Origin: Rhodococcoides kroppenstedtii
GTDB taxonomy: Bacteria; Actinomycetota; Actinomycetes; Mycobacteriales; Mycobacteriaceae
Length of the DNA stretch: 64,000 nucleotides
Reading direction: 5' to 3'
Assembly (NCBI RefSeq): GCF_900111805.1
Contig: NZ_FOJN01000004.1
Coordinates: 186,001 to 250,000 of the forward strand
The number at the start of each line of letters is the position of its first letter. Position 1 is the stretch's first letter. The position numbers and the translations under genes are program-made. The notes beneath the pieces are model-generated. The model was not told where the DNA came from and did not search any database. It saw nothing but the letters and a program-made list of their open reading frames with translations. This document shows, piece after piece, positions 25,216 to 34,775 of the stretch.

Positions 25216-25784
25216 GGGGCCATCCTTTCGCTCAGAGTTCGTCGAGCTCGGCTGACCTGTCCGCGGACCGCGGACGGGGACATCGACAGCGTCTCCCCGA
25301 TCTCGACGTGGGTCATTCCCTCCACTTCACGGAGCAACCAGCACGATCGCTGAACTTCCGGCAGGTCCGACAGCGCGCGGCGGAGAGCGACCAGGAAGTC
25401 GGAACCGGTGGCGACCGAGGCCGGATCGTCGGCCGCGACGGCGTCGCCCACTGCGTCCTCGAACAACCAGTCCTCCGCGGGACGCGGCACGCGCCGCCGC
25501 GTCGCGTCGATGGCCTTGTGGTTGACGATGCCGAACAGCCAGGTCCGCAGCGCCGATTCCGACCGGTAGTGCTCCAGGCTCTTCCAGGCGGCGACGAACG
25601 CGTCCTGCACGATCTCCTCGGCCAGCCCGTCGTCACGCACCATGTTCCGGGCGAAGCGGTACATCGCCGGACCGTGGGTACGCACGAGACTCTCGAACGC
25701 CGCCCGGTCGCCGAGCACGGCCGCGTTCACGAGATCGGCGGAATCGTCCGTGCTCGCGGCGGCAGCGGAGTTCGTCGCCTGCAT
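25206..25784 (-). CDS. ECF-type RNA polymerase sigma factor
   Basis: A 192-residue sigma-70 family protein with regions 2 and 4 only. Region 2 spans about residues 20-90: LVRTHGPAMYRFARNMVRDD, EEIVQDAFVAAWKSLEHYR, LRTWLFGIVNHKAID. Region 4 spans about 125-185: LPEVQRSCWLLREVEGMTH and the helix-turn-helix IGETLSMSPSAVRGQVSRAR. ATG 25784 follows a purine-rich AGGGGG. The divergent asp23 operon begins 144 bp away and an Asp23-like gene follows it, so this sigma factor probably directs the cassette. Confidence 0.9.
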   Translation of the reverse strand: MQATNSAAAASTDDSADLVNAAVLGDRAAFESLVRTHGPAMYRFARNMVRDDGLAEEIVQDAFVAAWKSLEHYRSESALRTWLFGIVNHKAIDATRRRVPRPAEDWLFEDAVGDAVAADDPASVATGSDFLVALRRALSDLPEVQRSCWLLREVEGMTHVEIGETLSMSPSAVRGQVSRARRTLSERMAPWR

Positions 25785-25828
25785 GCCCCCTATTCGGTTC
25801 CGCGGCGTCGGGGGACCAGTCCGAGGAT

Positions 25829-25855
25829 TGAACACCACTTCTTGTGGCATACGTC
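25829..25855 (+). promoter_or_regulatory. Candidate ECF-type promoter for asp23 operon
   Basis: TGAAC (25829-25833), 18 nt, then CGTC (25852-25855) match the GAAC/CGTC layout of many ECF promoters. It lies about 75 nt before the asp23 ATG, in a noticeably less GC-rich stretch. Confidence 0.35.
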
Positions 25856-25928
25856 ACATGGGTGCACGCTTTTCCGATCGAGCCGCGACCCACGATTGAC
25901 ACCAACGACCTGAAAGGATGATTCGGAG

Positions 25929-26426
25929 ATGACTGCATCGACCGGCTCGACCACCTCGAACACCTCGGCGGCGAACTCGACCCTGGACAAGTCCACGAAC
26001 TCCTCGTCGAGCGAGGGGACCGGCGCGCTGGTCGCGTCCGACGGCCGCACCACCATTGCCGACGTCGTGGTCTCGAAGATCGCGGGCATCGCGACCCGTG
26101 AGGTCAACGGCGTTCACGCTGTCGGCGGCGGCGCCACCCGCGCCATCGGCGCGCTGCGCGAGCGCATCCCCGGCGCCCGCGTCAACCACTCGCAGGGCGT
26201 GTCCGTGGAGGTCGGCGAGCGCCAGGCCGCCGTGGACATCGACATCGTGGCCGACTACGGCGTCTCCATCGCGGACCTCGCCGCAGGCATCCGCCGCAAC
26301 GTCATCGACGCCGTCGAGCGCATGACCGGCCTCGAGGTCACCGAGGTCAACATCACCGTTCACGACGTCTACCTGTTCGAAGAGGACAACGACGACGACG
26401 AGCCCGCTCCCGCGCGCGTCCGATGA
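25929..26426 (+). CDS. Asp23/Gls24 family envelope stress protein
   Basis: A 165-residue protein. A Ser/Thr/Asn-rich leader of about 35 residues precedes the full Asp23 domain: TTIADVVVSKIAGIATREV, GVHAVGG, GVSVEVGERQAAVDIDIVADYG and LEVTEVNITVHDV. The tail is acidic (FEEDNDDDE). In staphylococci Asp23 coats the inner membrane through the AmaP anchor, and an AmaP-like gene closes this operon. The stop overlaps the next start by 4 nt. Confidence 0.92.
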   Translation: MTASTGSTTSNTSAANSTLDKSTNSSSSEGTGALVASDGRTTIADVVVSKIAGIATREVNGVHAVGGGATRAIGALRERIPGARVNHSQGVSVEVGERQAAVDIDIVADYGVSIADLAAGIRRNVIDAVERMTGLEVTEVNITVHDVYLFEEDNDDDEPAPARVR

Positions 26427-26767
26427 CCGGCGCAGCTCCGGCAGGTGACGACATCGCCGACCGCGTGGCTGCGGCCGTGATCGCGGTTCCCGGCGTGGCG
26501 TTCCTGCACGGCGGCGTGTTCGGCGAAATCGGGACCTACCTGCCGGGGCGTCGCGTCTCGGGCGTCGCCGTGCGGGACGACGCCACCGAGGTGCACATCG
26601 CCGTCACCACCGACTCGGTTGTGCGCGACACGGCCGACGCGGTGCGTAGAGCGGTGCGCGCCGTCGTCGACAAGCCGGTGAACGTGCTCGTCGAGGACGT
26701 CGTGCCGGCCGACTCGCCGGCCATCTCGGAGTCGAGCGAACCCGGCGGGGGTACTCCCGCCCCGTGA
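26423..26767 (+). CDS. Small Asp23-like protein
   Basis: A 114-residue diverged Asp23 relative. It keeps the helix ADRVAAAVIAVPGVAFLHGG, the strand VSGVAVRDDATEVHIAVTTD, and the DKPVNVLVEDV end, but has no leader. It overlaps the asp23 gene and the next gene by 4 nt each. It is probably a partner or regulator of the main Asp23 protein. Confidence 0.7.
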   Translation: MTGAAPAGDDIADRVAAAVIAVPGVAFLHGGVFGEIGTYLPGRRVSGVAVRDDATEVHIAVTTDSVVRDTADAVRRAVRAVVDKPVNVLVEDVVPADSPAISESSEPGGGTPAP

Positions 26768-27057
26768 CCGACGATCGACGACCGACGCACGACGAGCGCG
26801 CCTACCGGGACGCTCGTCGTGCGGCGGTTCGGGAGCACCACCCCGACGCGGGCGGCGACGCCGACGTCCTGATGCGAGCGCTCGCCGACATCGACCGACG
26901 ATTCGGGGTCGAGGGCGAGCGGACTCGGCCGGCTCGCCCGGTCGACGTCGTCGTGGTCACCTCGACGTCCCGCCGGGTCCTCCGACTCGTCCGCAGGGCA
27001 GGCAAGGCGCTCCCACGCCGACGGACGTACGTCGACATCTCCCCCCCGCACCCGTGA
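26764..27057 (+). CDS. Small basic protein with J-domain-like HPD motif
   Basis: A 97-residue unrecognised protein. Residues 15-50 read AYRDARRAAVREHHPDAGGD followed by a helix ADVLMRALADIDRRFG. This resembles helix II, the HPD-xGGD loop and helix III of DnaJ-type J-domains, though helix I is short. The C-terminal half is very basic with a VDVVVVTSTSRR strand. It is coupled to its upstream neighbour by a 4-nt overlap, so it belongs to the Asp23 cassette. A contact with Hsp70 is only an inference. Confidence 0.6.
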   Translation: MTDDRRPTHDERAYRDARRAAVREHHPDAGGDADVLMRALADIDRRFGVEGERTRPARPVDVVVVTSTSRRVLRLVRRAGKALPRRRTYVDISPPHP

Positions 27058-27100
27058 GAAATCCCGTCCTGCCACTCTTCCCCTCCACGATCGGAGCACC

Positions 27101-27280
27101 ATGACCTCCTCCACCATCGGACTGTTGGCCGGCTTGTTGCTGGCCGTCGCGGCTGCCGCCGGCGGGTTCACCGGTTTCCTGGTCGCGCTCGTGCTCGGGG
27201 CCATCGGCTTCGCCGTCGGCGCCTACCGGGACGGCAACTTCGATCCCGAATCCCTGCTGCGCGGCCGCGGCCGTGGCTGA
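27101..27280 (+). CDS. DUF2273-like small membrane protein
   Basis: A 59-residue protein. It is one hydrophobic block of two short helices joined by the AAAGGFTGF turn, and ends in AYRDGNFDPESLLRGRGRG. Size, glycine pattern and place in an Asp23 operon match the DUF2273 small integral membrane proteins of Firmicutes asp23/amaP loci. The ATG follows CGGAGCACC. Its stop overlaps the next start by 8 nt. Confidence 0.7.
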   Translation: MTSSTIGLLAGLLLAVAAAAGGFTGFLVALVLGAIGFAVGAYRDGNFDPESLLRGRGRG

Positions 27281-28124
27281 TCGGGACGACGCGCGGAGTA
27301 CGGGGGCGGGCGTCGCCGACGCCGACCGGGCGCCCCTCGCCGAGCCCGGCGAGCGCGGGTCGCTCACCGTTCTCGACCGCGCGATCGAGCGCATCGCCGA
27401 CGCGTCCCTCACCCGGACGTCCGGCATAGTTTCGGGCGGCGGCACCTTCGGGCGCCGCCCGTCGCGAGTGAAGGTGACCCAGGAGGGGCGCGTCGTGCGG
27501 GCAGCGGCCGACTGCACCGTGAGCTGGCCGCGTCCGGCCGTCGCCGTGGCCGACGACCTCCGACGCGACGTCGCACGCGGCATGACCGACTCCGGCCTGC
27601 GCGCCGAATCGGTCGACGTGCGCGTGAGCGACTTCGCTGCGCCCGGCGACCGTGACCTCGCTGCCGCCGCCGGGTCCACCGCCGACCTGCTGCCCGCTCC
27701 GCGACCGCTGGCCGCGCCCGCAGCGACGCCCTGGGCGTTGCTGTGGACCCTCGCGCTGCTGGCGGGAGCCGCGGTGCTGATCCGCGACGCTCTCGTGGTG
27801 TGGAACGTCGTGCCCGGCGAGCCCTGGACGACGAGTGCCCTGAACTACCTCGACGGACTCGGGCCGCAGTCCTGGATGGTGCCGGTCGGCATCGCTGCCG
27901 CCGTGCTCGGCGTCCTCATGATCCTGGCGTCGCTGAAGTGGCGCGGTCGCCGGTACCGCCCCAGCGGCATCGCCGACGACGTCTGGATCCATCGCCGCGA
28001 CCGCGCGAAGCTGGCGGCATCGTCGACCGGGTCGTCGACCGGAACGACGTCCGCCGATACCGATGCCGATGCCCCGACCGTCGCGGGTACGTCGTCGGCC
28101 GAGACGAAGGGGGCGACGTCGTGA
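27273..28124 (+). CDS. DUF6286-like membrane protein of Asp23 cassette
   Basis: A 283-residue protein with a soluble N-terminal half (residues 20-125). This half has an Asp23-like strand/helix pattern: SLTRTSGIVSGGGTFGRRP, VRAAADCTVSWPRP, VRVSDF. Two membrane helices follow at about residues 152-172 and 200-222, then a basic segment and a Ser/Thr-rich tail. It fits the DUF6286 proteins that accompany actinobacterial Asp23 genes. It begins inside the preceding gene and ends in a 4-nt overlap with the next. Confidence 0.7.
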   Translation: MADRDDARSTGAGVADADRAPLAEPGERGSLTVLDRAIERIADASLTRTSGIVSGGGTFGRRPSRVKVTQEGRVVRAAADCTVSWPRPAVAVADDLRRDVARGMTDSGLRAESVDVRVSDFAAPGDRDLAAAAGSTADLLPAPRPLAAPAATPWALLWTLALLAGAAVLIRDALVVWNVVPGEPWTTSALNYLDGLGPQSWMVPVGIAAAVLGVLMILASLKWRGRRYRPSGIADDVWIHRRDRAKLAASSTGSSTGTTSADTDADAPTVAGTSSAETKGATS

Positions 28125-28672
28125 AGCGGAGTACCGCGTTCTTCGATCGGCTCGGCGTGCTGATTCTCGGGGCGGCTCTGGTCGCGCTCGGGGTGGGTGC
28201 GGCCCTGTGGCAGCGGGGATCGTTGCCGTTCACGCTCGACACTCTGGACGTCGGGGTGGTCGCCGACCGTCAGCAGGACGCGTGGTGGCCGTGGGCGCTG
28301 GGCGGCGCGGGTGTCGTCCTCGTGCTGATTCTGCTCTGGTCCCTGCTGCGCCGACTTCCCTCGTCCGCCGGACGCGACCTGACGCTGAGCGCGGACCCGT
28401 CGGTGCCGGGTTCGGTCACCGTCGATCTGCGCGCCGTCGCCAAGCAGGCCGCGGACGTCGCACGGGAACTCCCCGGGATTCGGTCGGCGCGGCCCCGCCT
28501 GCGGTGGGAGCGAGTCGACGGGGCGCGCATCCCGGTCATCTCGATCATCGCGCGGACCGAAGCGGACGCGTCGCCGGCCGCTGCCGCCACCGAACTCGCC
28601 ACGGTGCGGCGGCACGTCGCCGCGGTGGTGGGCGACGGCGCCGTGGCCGTGCGAATTCTGCTCTCGACCTGA
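28121..28672 (+). CDS. AmaP-like alkaline shock membrane anchor
   Basis: A 183-residue protein. Two N-terminal membrane helices (about residues 11-31 and 54-74) are joined by a short loop. A cytoplasmic domain with AmaP/Asp23-like folding pattern follows (SVTVDLRAVAKQAADVAREL, IPVISIIARTEAD). In staphylococci AmaP tethers Asp23 to the membrane. This is the last gene of the cassette. It overlaps its upstream neighbour by 4 nt and converges on the DUF1304 gene after 25 bp. Confidence 0.75.
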   Translation: MKRSTAFFDRLGVLILGAALVALGVGAALWQRGSLPFTLDTLDVGVVADRQQDAWWPWALGGAGVVLVLILLWSLLRRLPSSAGRDLTLSADPSVPGSVTVDLRAVAKQAADVARELPGIRSARPRLRWERVDGARIPVISIIARTEADASPAAAATELATVRRHVAAVVGDGAVAVRILLST

Positions 28673-28697
28673 TGCGAACCGGTCGGGCCGGCTCCCG

Positions 28698-29081
28698 TCA
28701 GATCAGGGTGATCGCCGCCGCGACTACGGCCACCACGCTGGGGCCGCCCTGGATCGCGGCGGGACGGAGAAGCGCGCGGTCGGTGGCGGCGAGCACCGAG
28801 GCCGCCCCGGCCATCGATCCGCACGCGAAGAGCACGAGTGCGGCGCCGACGTGCCCGTCCCCGAACGCGAGCACCAGCGCGCCCACGGCCGCGCCGACGG
28901 CGAGAAACAGGTTGTACCAGCCCTGATTGAAGGCCCAGCGGCGCACGATGCGGGCCTCGGCGTCGTCACGGACGCCGAACACACGCCGTCCGGCGGTCTC
29001 GAAGGTCACGGACTCGAGGACGAAGATGTAGGTGTGGATCGCGGCGGCGAGCAGCGCGGCGATCGCGGCGAGGGCGGTCAT
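28698..29081 (-). CDS. DUF1304 family membrane protein
   Basis: A 127-residue protein with four membrane helices. The DUF1304 pattern is clear: AAAIHTYIFVLESVTFETAGRR, then NQGWYNLFLAVGAAVGALV with a conserved NQG(W)YN, and a final helix after the IQGGPS loop. Function is unknown. It stands alone and is convergent with the Asp23 cassette. Confidence 0.85.
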   Translation of the reverse strand: MTALAAIAALLAAAIHTYIFVLESVTFETAGRRVFGVRDDAEARIVRRWAFNQGWYNLFLAVGAAVGALVLAFGDGHVGAALVLFACGSMAGAASVLAATDRALLRPAAIQGGPSVVAVVAAAITLI

Positions 29082-29369
29082 CTGCGCAGTATGCGCCCCG
29101 GCGGCCGCCGACACACCGGGTCCGACACGCCGAGCCGCACAATGGTCGAACAACGGCTCGCGGGAAATTTTGTGGAGACCGTACAAACGAAACGAACGGT
29201 ATCCATGACATTCGTGTTTGTGGCAGGTCACGAATTGTTACGAGGGTCTGCGCAATGGCCCTGTGCGGCGTACGCTCTCGTCAACGACCGGGATTGTTGT
29301 ATCGCTCACGTTCCCGTACTCGTTACACCCAGTTTGGACGGCGTCCACGCGGCGCCTCGTATCGGGGAG
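29082..29369. other. AT-richer intergenic region with regulatory-looking motifs
   Basis: No gene is supported in these 288 bp. The stretch 29165-29245 is clearly less GC-rich than its surroundings. It contains a TGTTTGTGGCAG block (29215-29226) followed by ACGAATTGTTAC, similar to a block upstream of the sugar cluster at 39325-39356. It lies upstream of the 110-residue unknown gene. Confidence 0.35.
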
Positions 29370-29375
29370 ATGCGG

Positions 29376-29708
29376 ATGTACGAGCTACTCGAGAACCGAC
29401 GTCCTACGGTCAACCCTGGCCACACCGACCTGGTGCGCGCCGTCTTCTGCGACGAATTCGAGGCCGGCGTGGACCGCGCCGCGCTCGAGTCGATCGACCA
29501 CGGCGACATCGACCGGTGGGTCACCGACCTGCGCTACACCGGGCTCCTGCTGCCCGACGAGGTGGCCGCCATCGAACGCCAGTGGCTCACCGATCCCGCG
29601 GGACTCGTGTCCGCGCTGGTCGGTGGACTCGACGAGGTGTCCGCTCGCCGGACGGCACACCAGGACGCGCGCGTCAGCTTCGTGCGTCGTCGCTCCGCCG
29701 CGGTCTGA
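29376..29708 (+). CDS. Small hypothetical protein
   Basis: Not recognised. It is 110 residues, soluble and acidic in the first two thirds, with a helical pattern (NPGHTDLVRAVFCDEFEAG, LDHGDIDRW-like and LLPDEVAAIERQWLTDP) and a basic C-terminus. ATG 29376 is preferred because GGGGAG lies 6 nt upstream; ATG 29370 directly abuts that site. The long AT-richer leader suggests regulated expression. Confidence 0.65.
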   Translation: MYELLENRRPTVNPGHTDLVRAVFCDEFEAGVDRAALESIDHGDIDRWVTDLRYTGLLLPDEVAAIERQWLTDPAGLVSALVGGLDEVSARRTAHQDARVSFVRRRSAAV

Positions 29709-29775
29709 GTCGACGCGGTCCGATTCGGCGCGGGCTCGGCCGTTGTCGGGCCCGACCCGACCTGCCGGGGTGCGG

Positions 29776-30186
29776 TCAGCGGTTCTTGGGTGGCCGGTTG
29801 GTGCGTTCGCGCCGCTCGATCTCCTTCTCCTTCACGCGAGTCGCCTCGCGCTGTACCTCCACCAGGTTCGCGCGCTCGCGGATCAACCACTCGGGTTCCT
29901 CCCCGACGAGTGCGTCGATCTGCTCCTGCGTCATCGCGTCCGACACCCCGTTGCGGGCCAGCGCGGTGTTGGTGACCCCGAGTTTGCGCGCGACCACGTC
30001 GCGCGGGAACGGGCCGGTCGCCCACAGTTCCCGCAGCCACTCCGGCGGATCGGCGCGGAGCGCGTCCAGGTCCGCCCGACTGATGCTGCCGGAGCGGAAA
30101 TCCTCCGGCGCCGCCGGCAGGTAGATGCCGAGCTTGCCCGCTGCGGTCAGCGGCTTCATCGTCTGGGACGCGTCTCCGGTGCTCAC
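29776..30186 (-). CDS. DUF5997 family protein
   Basis: A 136-residue protein. The segments TMKPLTAAGKLGIYLPAAPE, PPEWLRELWATGPFPRDVVA and RKLGVTNTALARNGV mark the DUF5997 family, which seems to carry a helix-turn-helix-like core. The C-terminal 40 residues are a charged helix ending in NRPPKNR. The GTG start has TAGGGT 6 nt upstream. It is divergent from a LysR regulator, a pairing common in actinobacteria that hints at a functional link. Confidence 0.82.
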   Translation of the reverse strand: MSTGDASQTMKPLTAAGKLGIYLPAAPEDFRSGSISRADLDALRADPPEWLRELWATGPFPRDVVARKLGVTNTALARNGVSDAMTQEQIDALVGEEPEWLIRERANLVEVQREATRVKEKEIERRERTNRPPKNR

Positions 30187-30192
30187 GGCACC

Positions 30193-30198
30193 ACCCTA
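30193..30198 (-). promoter_or_regulatory. -10 hexamer for leaderless DUF5997 mRNA
   Basis: TAGGGT on the minus strand ends 6 nt before the GTG at 30186. Confidence 0.4.
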
Positions 30199-30244
30199 TC
30201 GGGGTGCCGGTCCCGAGCGACCCCTGCCTGTCGTCGCGGTGACC

Positions 30245-30250
30245 TACCCT
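30245..30250 (+). promoter_or_regulatory. -10 hexamer for leaderless LysR gene mRNA
   Basis: TACCCT ends 6 nt before the GTG at 30257, forming a divergent pair with the DUF5997 promoter about 50 bp away. Confidence 0.4.
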
Positions 30251-30256
30251 GATCGG

Positions 30257-31171
30257 GTGAACGATGCGACCGTCCTGCGCTGGTTCCTCGCGGTCGCCGA
30301 GATCGGCGCCTTCGGTCGCGCGGCGCGTGCGCTCTCCATCTCCCGGCAGCGCCTGAGTGCGGCAATTCGAGACCTGGAAGCCGATGTCGGAGAGCGCGTG
30401 TTCGTCACCGACGACGCGGGAACCCGCCTCACCTCGGCCGGCGAGTCCCTCCTCACGCACGCCCGTGCCGTCGTCGCGGACGACGATCGACGACGCGCGG
30501 AGCCGGCCCGCGAGAGCCGACGCGCACTGCGTATCGGCTTCGTTCCCGGCGTCACCGTGACCAAGTGGACCCGCATCTGGGCGGAGCGATTCCCGGACAC
30601 GGACCTGACCACCGAGGTGATCGAGCAGCCCGACCAACTGGCCGCCCTGCGCGACGGACGGGTCGACATGTGTTTCGTCCGCGAGCCCGCCGAGCGCGAG
30701 GGTCTCCACGTCGTCCCGCTGTACGCCGAGGTGGCGGTGGTCGTCGTGCAGAAGGACCATCCCGTCGCGGCGTACGACGAGATCGCGCTCGCCGAGCTCG
30801 ACGGCGAGTCGCTGCAGGACGCGGGTGACGACGTCGCCGTGACGCTCGAGATGGTCGCGGCGGGTGTCGGTCCGGTGGTGATTCCGCATTCCCTCGCCCG
30901 CCTCCACAGCCGTCGCGATCTGGTGTTCCGGCCGGTCACGGACGCGCCGTCGACGCAGGTGTTCCTCGCCTGGCCCATCGACGACGACCAGGACGACACC
31001 GATCTGCGCCAGGAATTCCTCGGCATCGTGCGCGGCCGGTCCGCGCACTCCTCGCGCGCCGCCGCCGAGCGGACGGCGCCGCCACCGACCCGCAGCACTC
31101 GGGGACCGCACCGTGCCGACGGTGGGCGTACGACGCCCCGGGCGACCTCTCGTCGAAAGCGAGCACGATGA
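30257..31171 (+). CDS. LysR family transcriptional regulator
   Basis: A 304-residue regulator. The N-terminal winged helix reads LRWFLAVAEIGAFGRAARAL and SISRQRLSAAIRDLEADVGE. A substrate-binding domain follows from about residue 85 (LRIGFVPGVTVTKWTRIWAE; LRDGRVDMCFVREP). It ends around IVRGRS, and a 45-residue Arg/Pro/Thr-rich basic tail follows. The GTG start gives a complete first helix. It is divergent from the DUF5997 gene and its stop overlaps the decayed reductase start by 4 nt. The effector is unknown. Confidence 0.9.
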   Translation: MNDATVLRWFLAVAEIGAFGRAARALSISRQRLSAAIRDLEADVGERVFVTDDAGTRLTSAGESLLTHARAVVADDDRRRAEPARESRRALRIGFVPGVTVTKWTRIWAERFPDTDLTTEVIEQPDQLAALRDGRVDMCFVREPAEREGLHVVPLYAEVAVVVVQKDHPVAAYDEIALAELDGESLQDAGDDVAVTLEMVAAGVGPVVIPHSLARLHSRRDLVFRPVTDAPSTQVFLAWPIDDDQDDTDLRQEFLGIVRGRSAHSSRAAAERTAPPPTRSTRGPHRADGGRTTPRATSRRKRAR

Positions 31172-32084
31172 CCGCGCCGAAGCCCGTGTTGCTCACGGTG
31201 GACGACGATCCGCCGGTGTCGCGGGCGGTGGCGCGCGATCTGCGTCGCAAGTACGGCGAGGGCTATCGCATCGTGCGGGCCGAATCGGGCGAATCGGCCC
31301 TCGACGCCCTCCGCGAGATCGCGCTCCGCGGTGACCAGGTGGCGGTGCTCCTCGCCGACCATCGGATGCCGGGATGAGCGGGCTCGAGTTCCTCGAGCAG
31401 GCCATGGACGTCTTCCCGCATGCGCGCCGCGTGCTGCTGACGGCGTACGCGGACACCGACGCCGCGATCGAGGCCATCAACGTCGTCGACCTCGACCACT
31501 ACCTCCTCGAGCCGTAGGACCCACCCGAGGAGAAGCTGTACCCGGTGATCGACGCGCTGCTCGAGTCCTGGCGCGGCGCGGATCTGCGACCGGTCACCGA
31601 GACCAAGGTGATCGCCGGCCGGTGGGCGTCGCGGTCCAGCGAGATGCGAGAGTTCCTCGCGCGCAACCGACTTCCGCACCGGTGGTTCCTCGCGGACGAA
31701 CCCGAGGGCGCTCGGCTGCTCGCCGCCGCGGGCCGCGACGACCGCACGCTGCCCGTGGTCGTCTGCGCCGACGGGTCGTTGCTCGTCGATCCCACCGACA
31801 CCGAACTGGCCGAGTACTTCGGACTGGGGACGACTCCCGCCGAGGACTTCTACGACCTGGTCGTGGTCGGCGGCGGACCGGCCGGCCTCGGCGCCGCGGT
31901 CTATGGTGCGTCCGAGGGGCTGCGGACCGTCCTGGTCGAGCGCACCGCCAACGGCGGACAGGCCCGCCGCGAGGTGATGACCACGGGACCGGAACTCGCT
32001 GCGCCGCATCATCATCCGCGTGAGCAGACCGTGCCCGGGCCGGCCGAGCGGGTGCCGGCGGACTGGCGCGATCACGTGCACTGA
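31168..32084 (+). pseudogene. Decayed response-regulator/thioredoxin-reductase fusion
   Basis: Read across frames, this is the N-terminal half of the actinobacterial protein that joins a response-regulator receiver to a thioredoxin-reductase-like module. The receiver starts VLLTVDDDPPVSRAVARDL. At about 31373 one base appears lost: frame 1 stops at TGA 31375, while frame 3 resumes with MSGLEFLEQAMDVFPHARRV. A TAG at 31515 replaces the expected Trp of a KPWDPPEE-like site. The Rossmann start DLVVVGGGPAGLGAAVYGAS is intact, but homology ends after NGGQA near 31965 and the rest is missing. Three independent lesions make function very unlikely. Confidence 0.85.
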
Positions 32085-32221
32085 CCCCGTCCGCGGGTGC
32101 ATACCGAATCGTTACGTCGAGCGTCCCTCGTGGCCGGGACGGGGCCGGTAGGGTTCGCCCTGCACGCCCGCCCCGGGGCGGATTCTCTCGCCGTTTCGCT
32201 CGCCGTTTTCAGGAGTTCTTC

Positions 32222-32743
32222 GTGACGCTGTTCGCTGCCTTCTCGTCCGCCCGTTCCTCCCGCGTCCGCCGCGCCGCCGCTGCCGTCGCCGCCACCTCGG
32301 CCGTCCTGTCCTTCGGTGCGGTGCTCGGCACCTCGACCGCCGTCGCGGCTCCCGTCACGTGCGTCTCGCCCCCGTCCGCCAACGACATTCGCGTCGACGG
32401 GACGGCGAGCTGCGGGGCCAAGGCCACCGCGCCGGGCGTCGCACGGTCGGACGCGAGCGACAGCGGCACCGCGGTCTCCGTCGCCAACGGCGGCGCGGCG
32501 AACGCGACGGCCACCGGCTTCGGTACGGCGCTCAGTGCGGTGTCCGGCGCCGGCACGTCCTACGCGTTCGCGCTCGGCGGCGGCATCAGCCGGTCCGCGG
32601 CCTCGAACGGTGGGACGGCCGTCGCCGTGGCGGGCTACGGCGGCGGCGCGAGCGCGTCGACCGAGACGGGTGTGAACTGCGCCGGCCTCAACTCCTTCGC
32701 GCTGGACCTCTCGACCGGGCGGGCCTGCATCGCCGGATTCTGA
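32222..32743 (+). CDS. Secreted Ala/Gly-rich protein (DUF6764-like)
   Basis: A 173-residue exported protein. The signal peptide (basic SSRVRR, hydrophobic core, STAVAAP cleavage near residue 42) is clear. The mature part has four Cys (VTCVSPP, ASCGAK, NCAGLNS, ACIAG) and imperfect repeats rich in S, G, A and T, such as ATGFGTALSAVSGAGTS. It resembles the DUF6764 family; function is unknown. GTG 32222 has an AGGAG site at 32211-32215. Disulfide bonding outside the cell is likely. Confidence 0.75.
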   Translation: MTLFAAFSSARSSRVRRAAAAVAATSAVLSFGAVLGTSTAVAAPVTCVSPPSANDIRVDGTASCGAKATAPGVARSDASDSGTAVSVANGGAANATATGFGTALSAVSGAGTSYAFALGGGISRSAASNGGTAVAVAGYGGGASASTETGVNCAGLNSFALDLSTGRACIAGF

Positions 32744-32757
32744 CGGCGCCTCGAGGG

Positions 32758-32784
32758 CTTGCACTCGGCAGGGTCGAGTGCCAG
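32758..32784 (+). promoter_or_regulatory. CIRCE operator 1 (HrcA) upstream of groEL2
   Basis: CTTGCACTC, nine bases, then GAGTGCCAG. The GCACTC-N9-GAGTGC core is perfect. Confidence 0.8.
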
Positions 32785-32792
32785 AATCGGGC

Positions 32793-34582
<1,790 letters not shown>

Positions 34583-34600
34583 GTCCTGCTCCACTCGTTC

Positions 34601-34635
34601 GACGCCCGGTCCACCTTCGCGGTGGGCCGGGCGTC
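34601..34635 (+). terminator. Hairpin terminator after groEL2
   Basis: GACGCCCGG...CCGGGCGTC with an inner CCACC/GGTGG forms a 15-bp stem (one G-T pair) around a 5-nt loop. It begins 18 nt after the groEL2 stop. Confidence 0.7.
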
Positions 34636-34689
34636 GGCGTGTGTGTGGTGAGTTCTCCGTCCGGGTGCGGTACACCCCGGGGGGGGGGT

Positions 34690-34762
34690 GCGAGTTCTGC
34701 CGCACGATCGTGCGTGAATCTGCGGATCCGCGGGCCCGGGCCCGATCGTGTGGGAAACTCGC
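34690..34762. repeat. Long imperfect palindrome, left copy bracketing DUF559 gene
   Basis: The left arm (34690-34710) and right arm (34743-34762) are inverted repeats with about 17 of 21 matches around a 32-nt centre containing GCGGATCCGC. The left arm matches that of the copy at 35730 in 20 of 21 bases. A G10 run immediately precedes it. Confidence 0.8.
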
Positions 34763-34775
34763 GCCCGAGGTGGCA

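Noticed and set aside
29082..29369. Small RNA or tRNA gene in the AT-richer gap
   Set aside because: No cloverleaf, and no hairpin with a U-tract, could be found.
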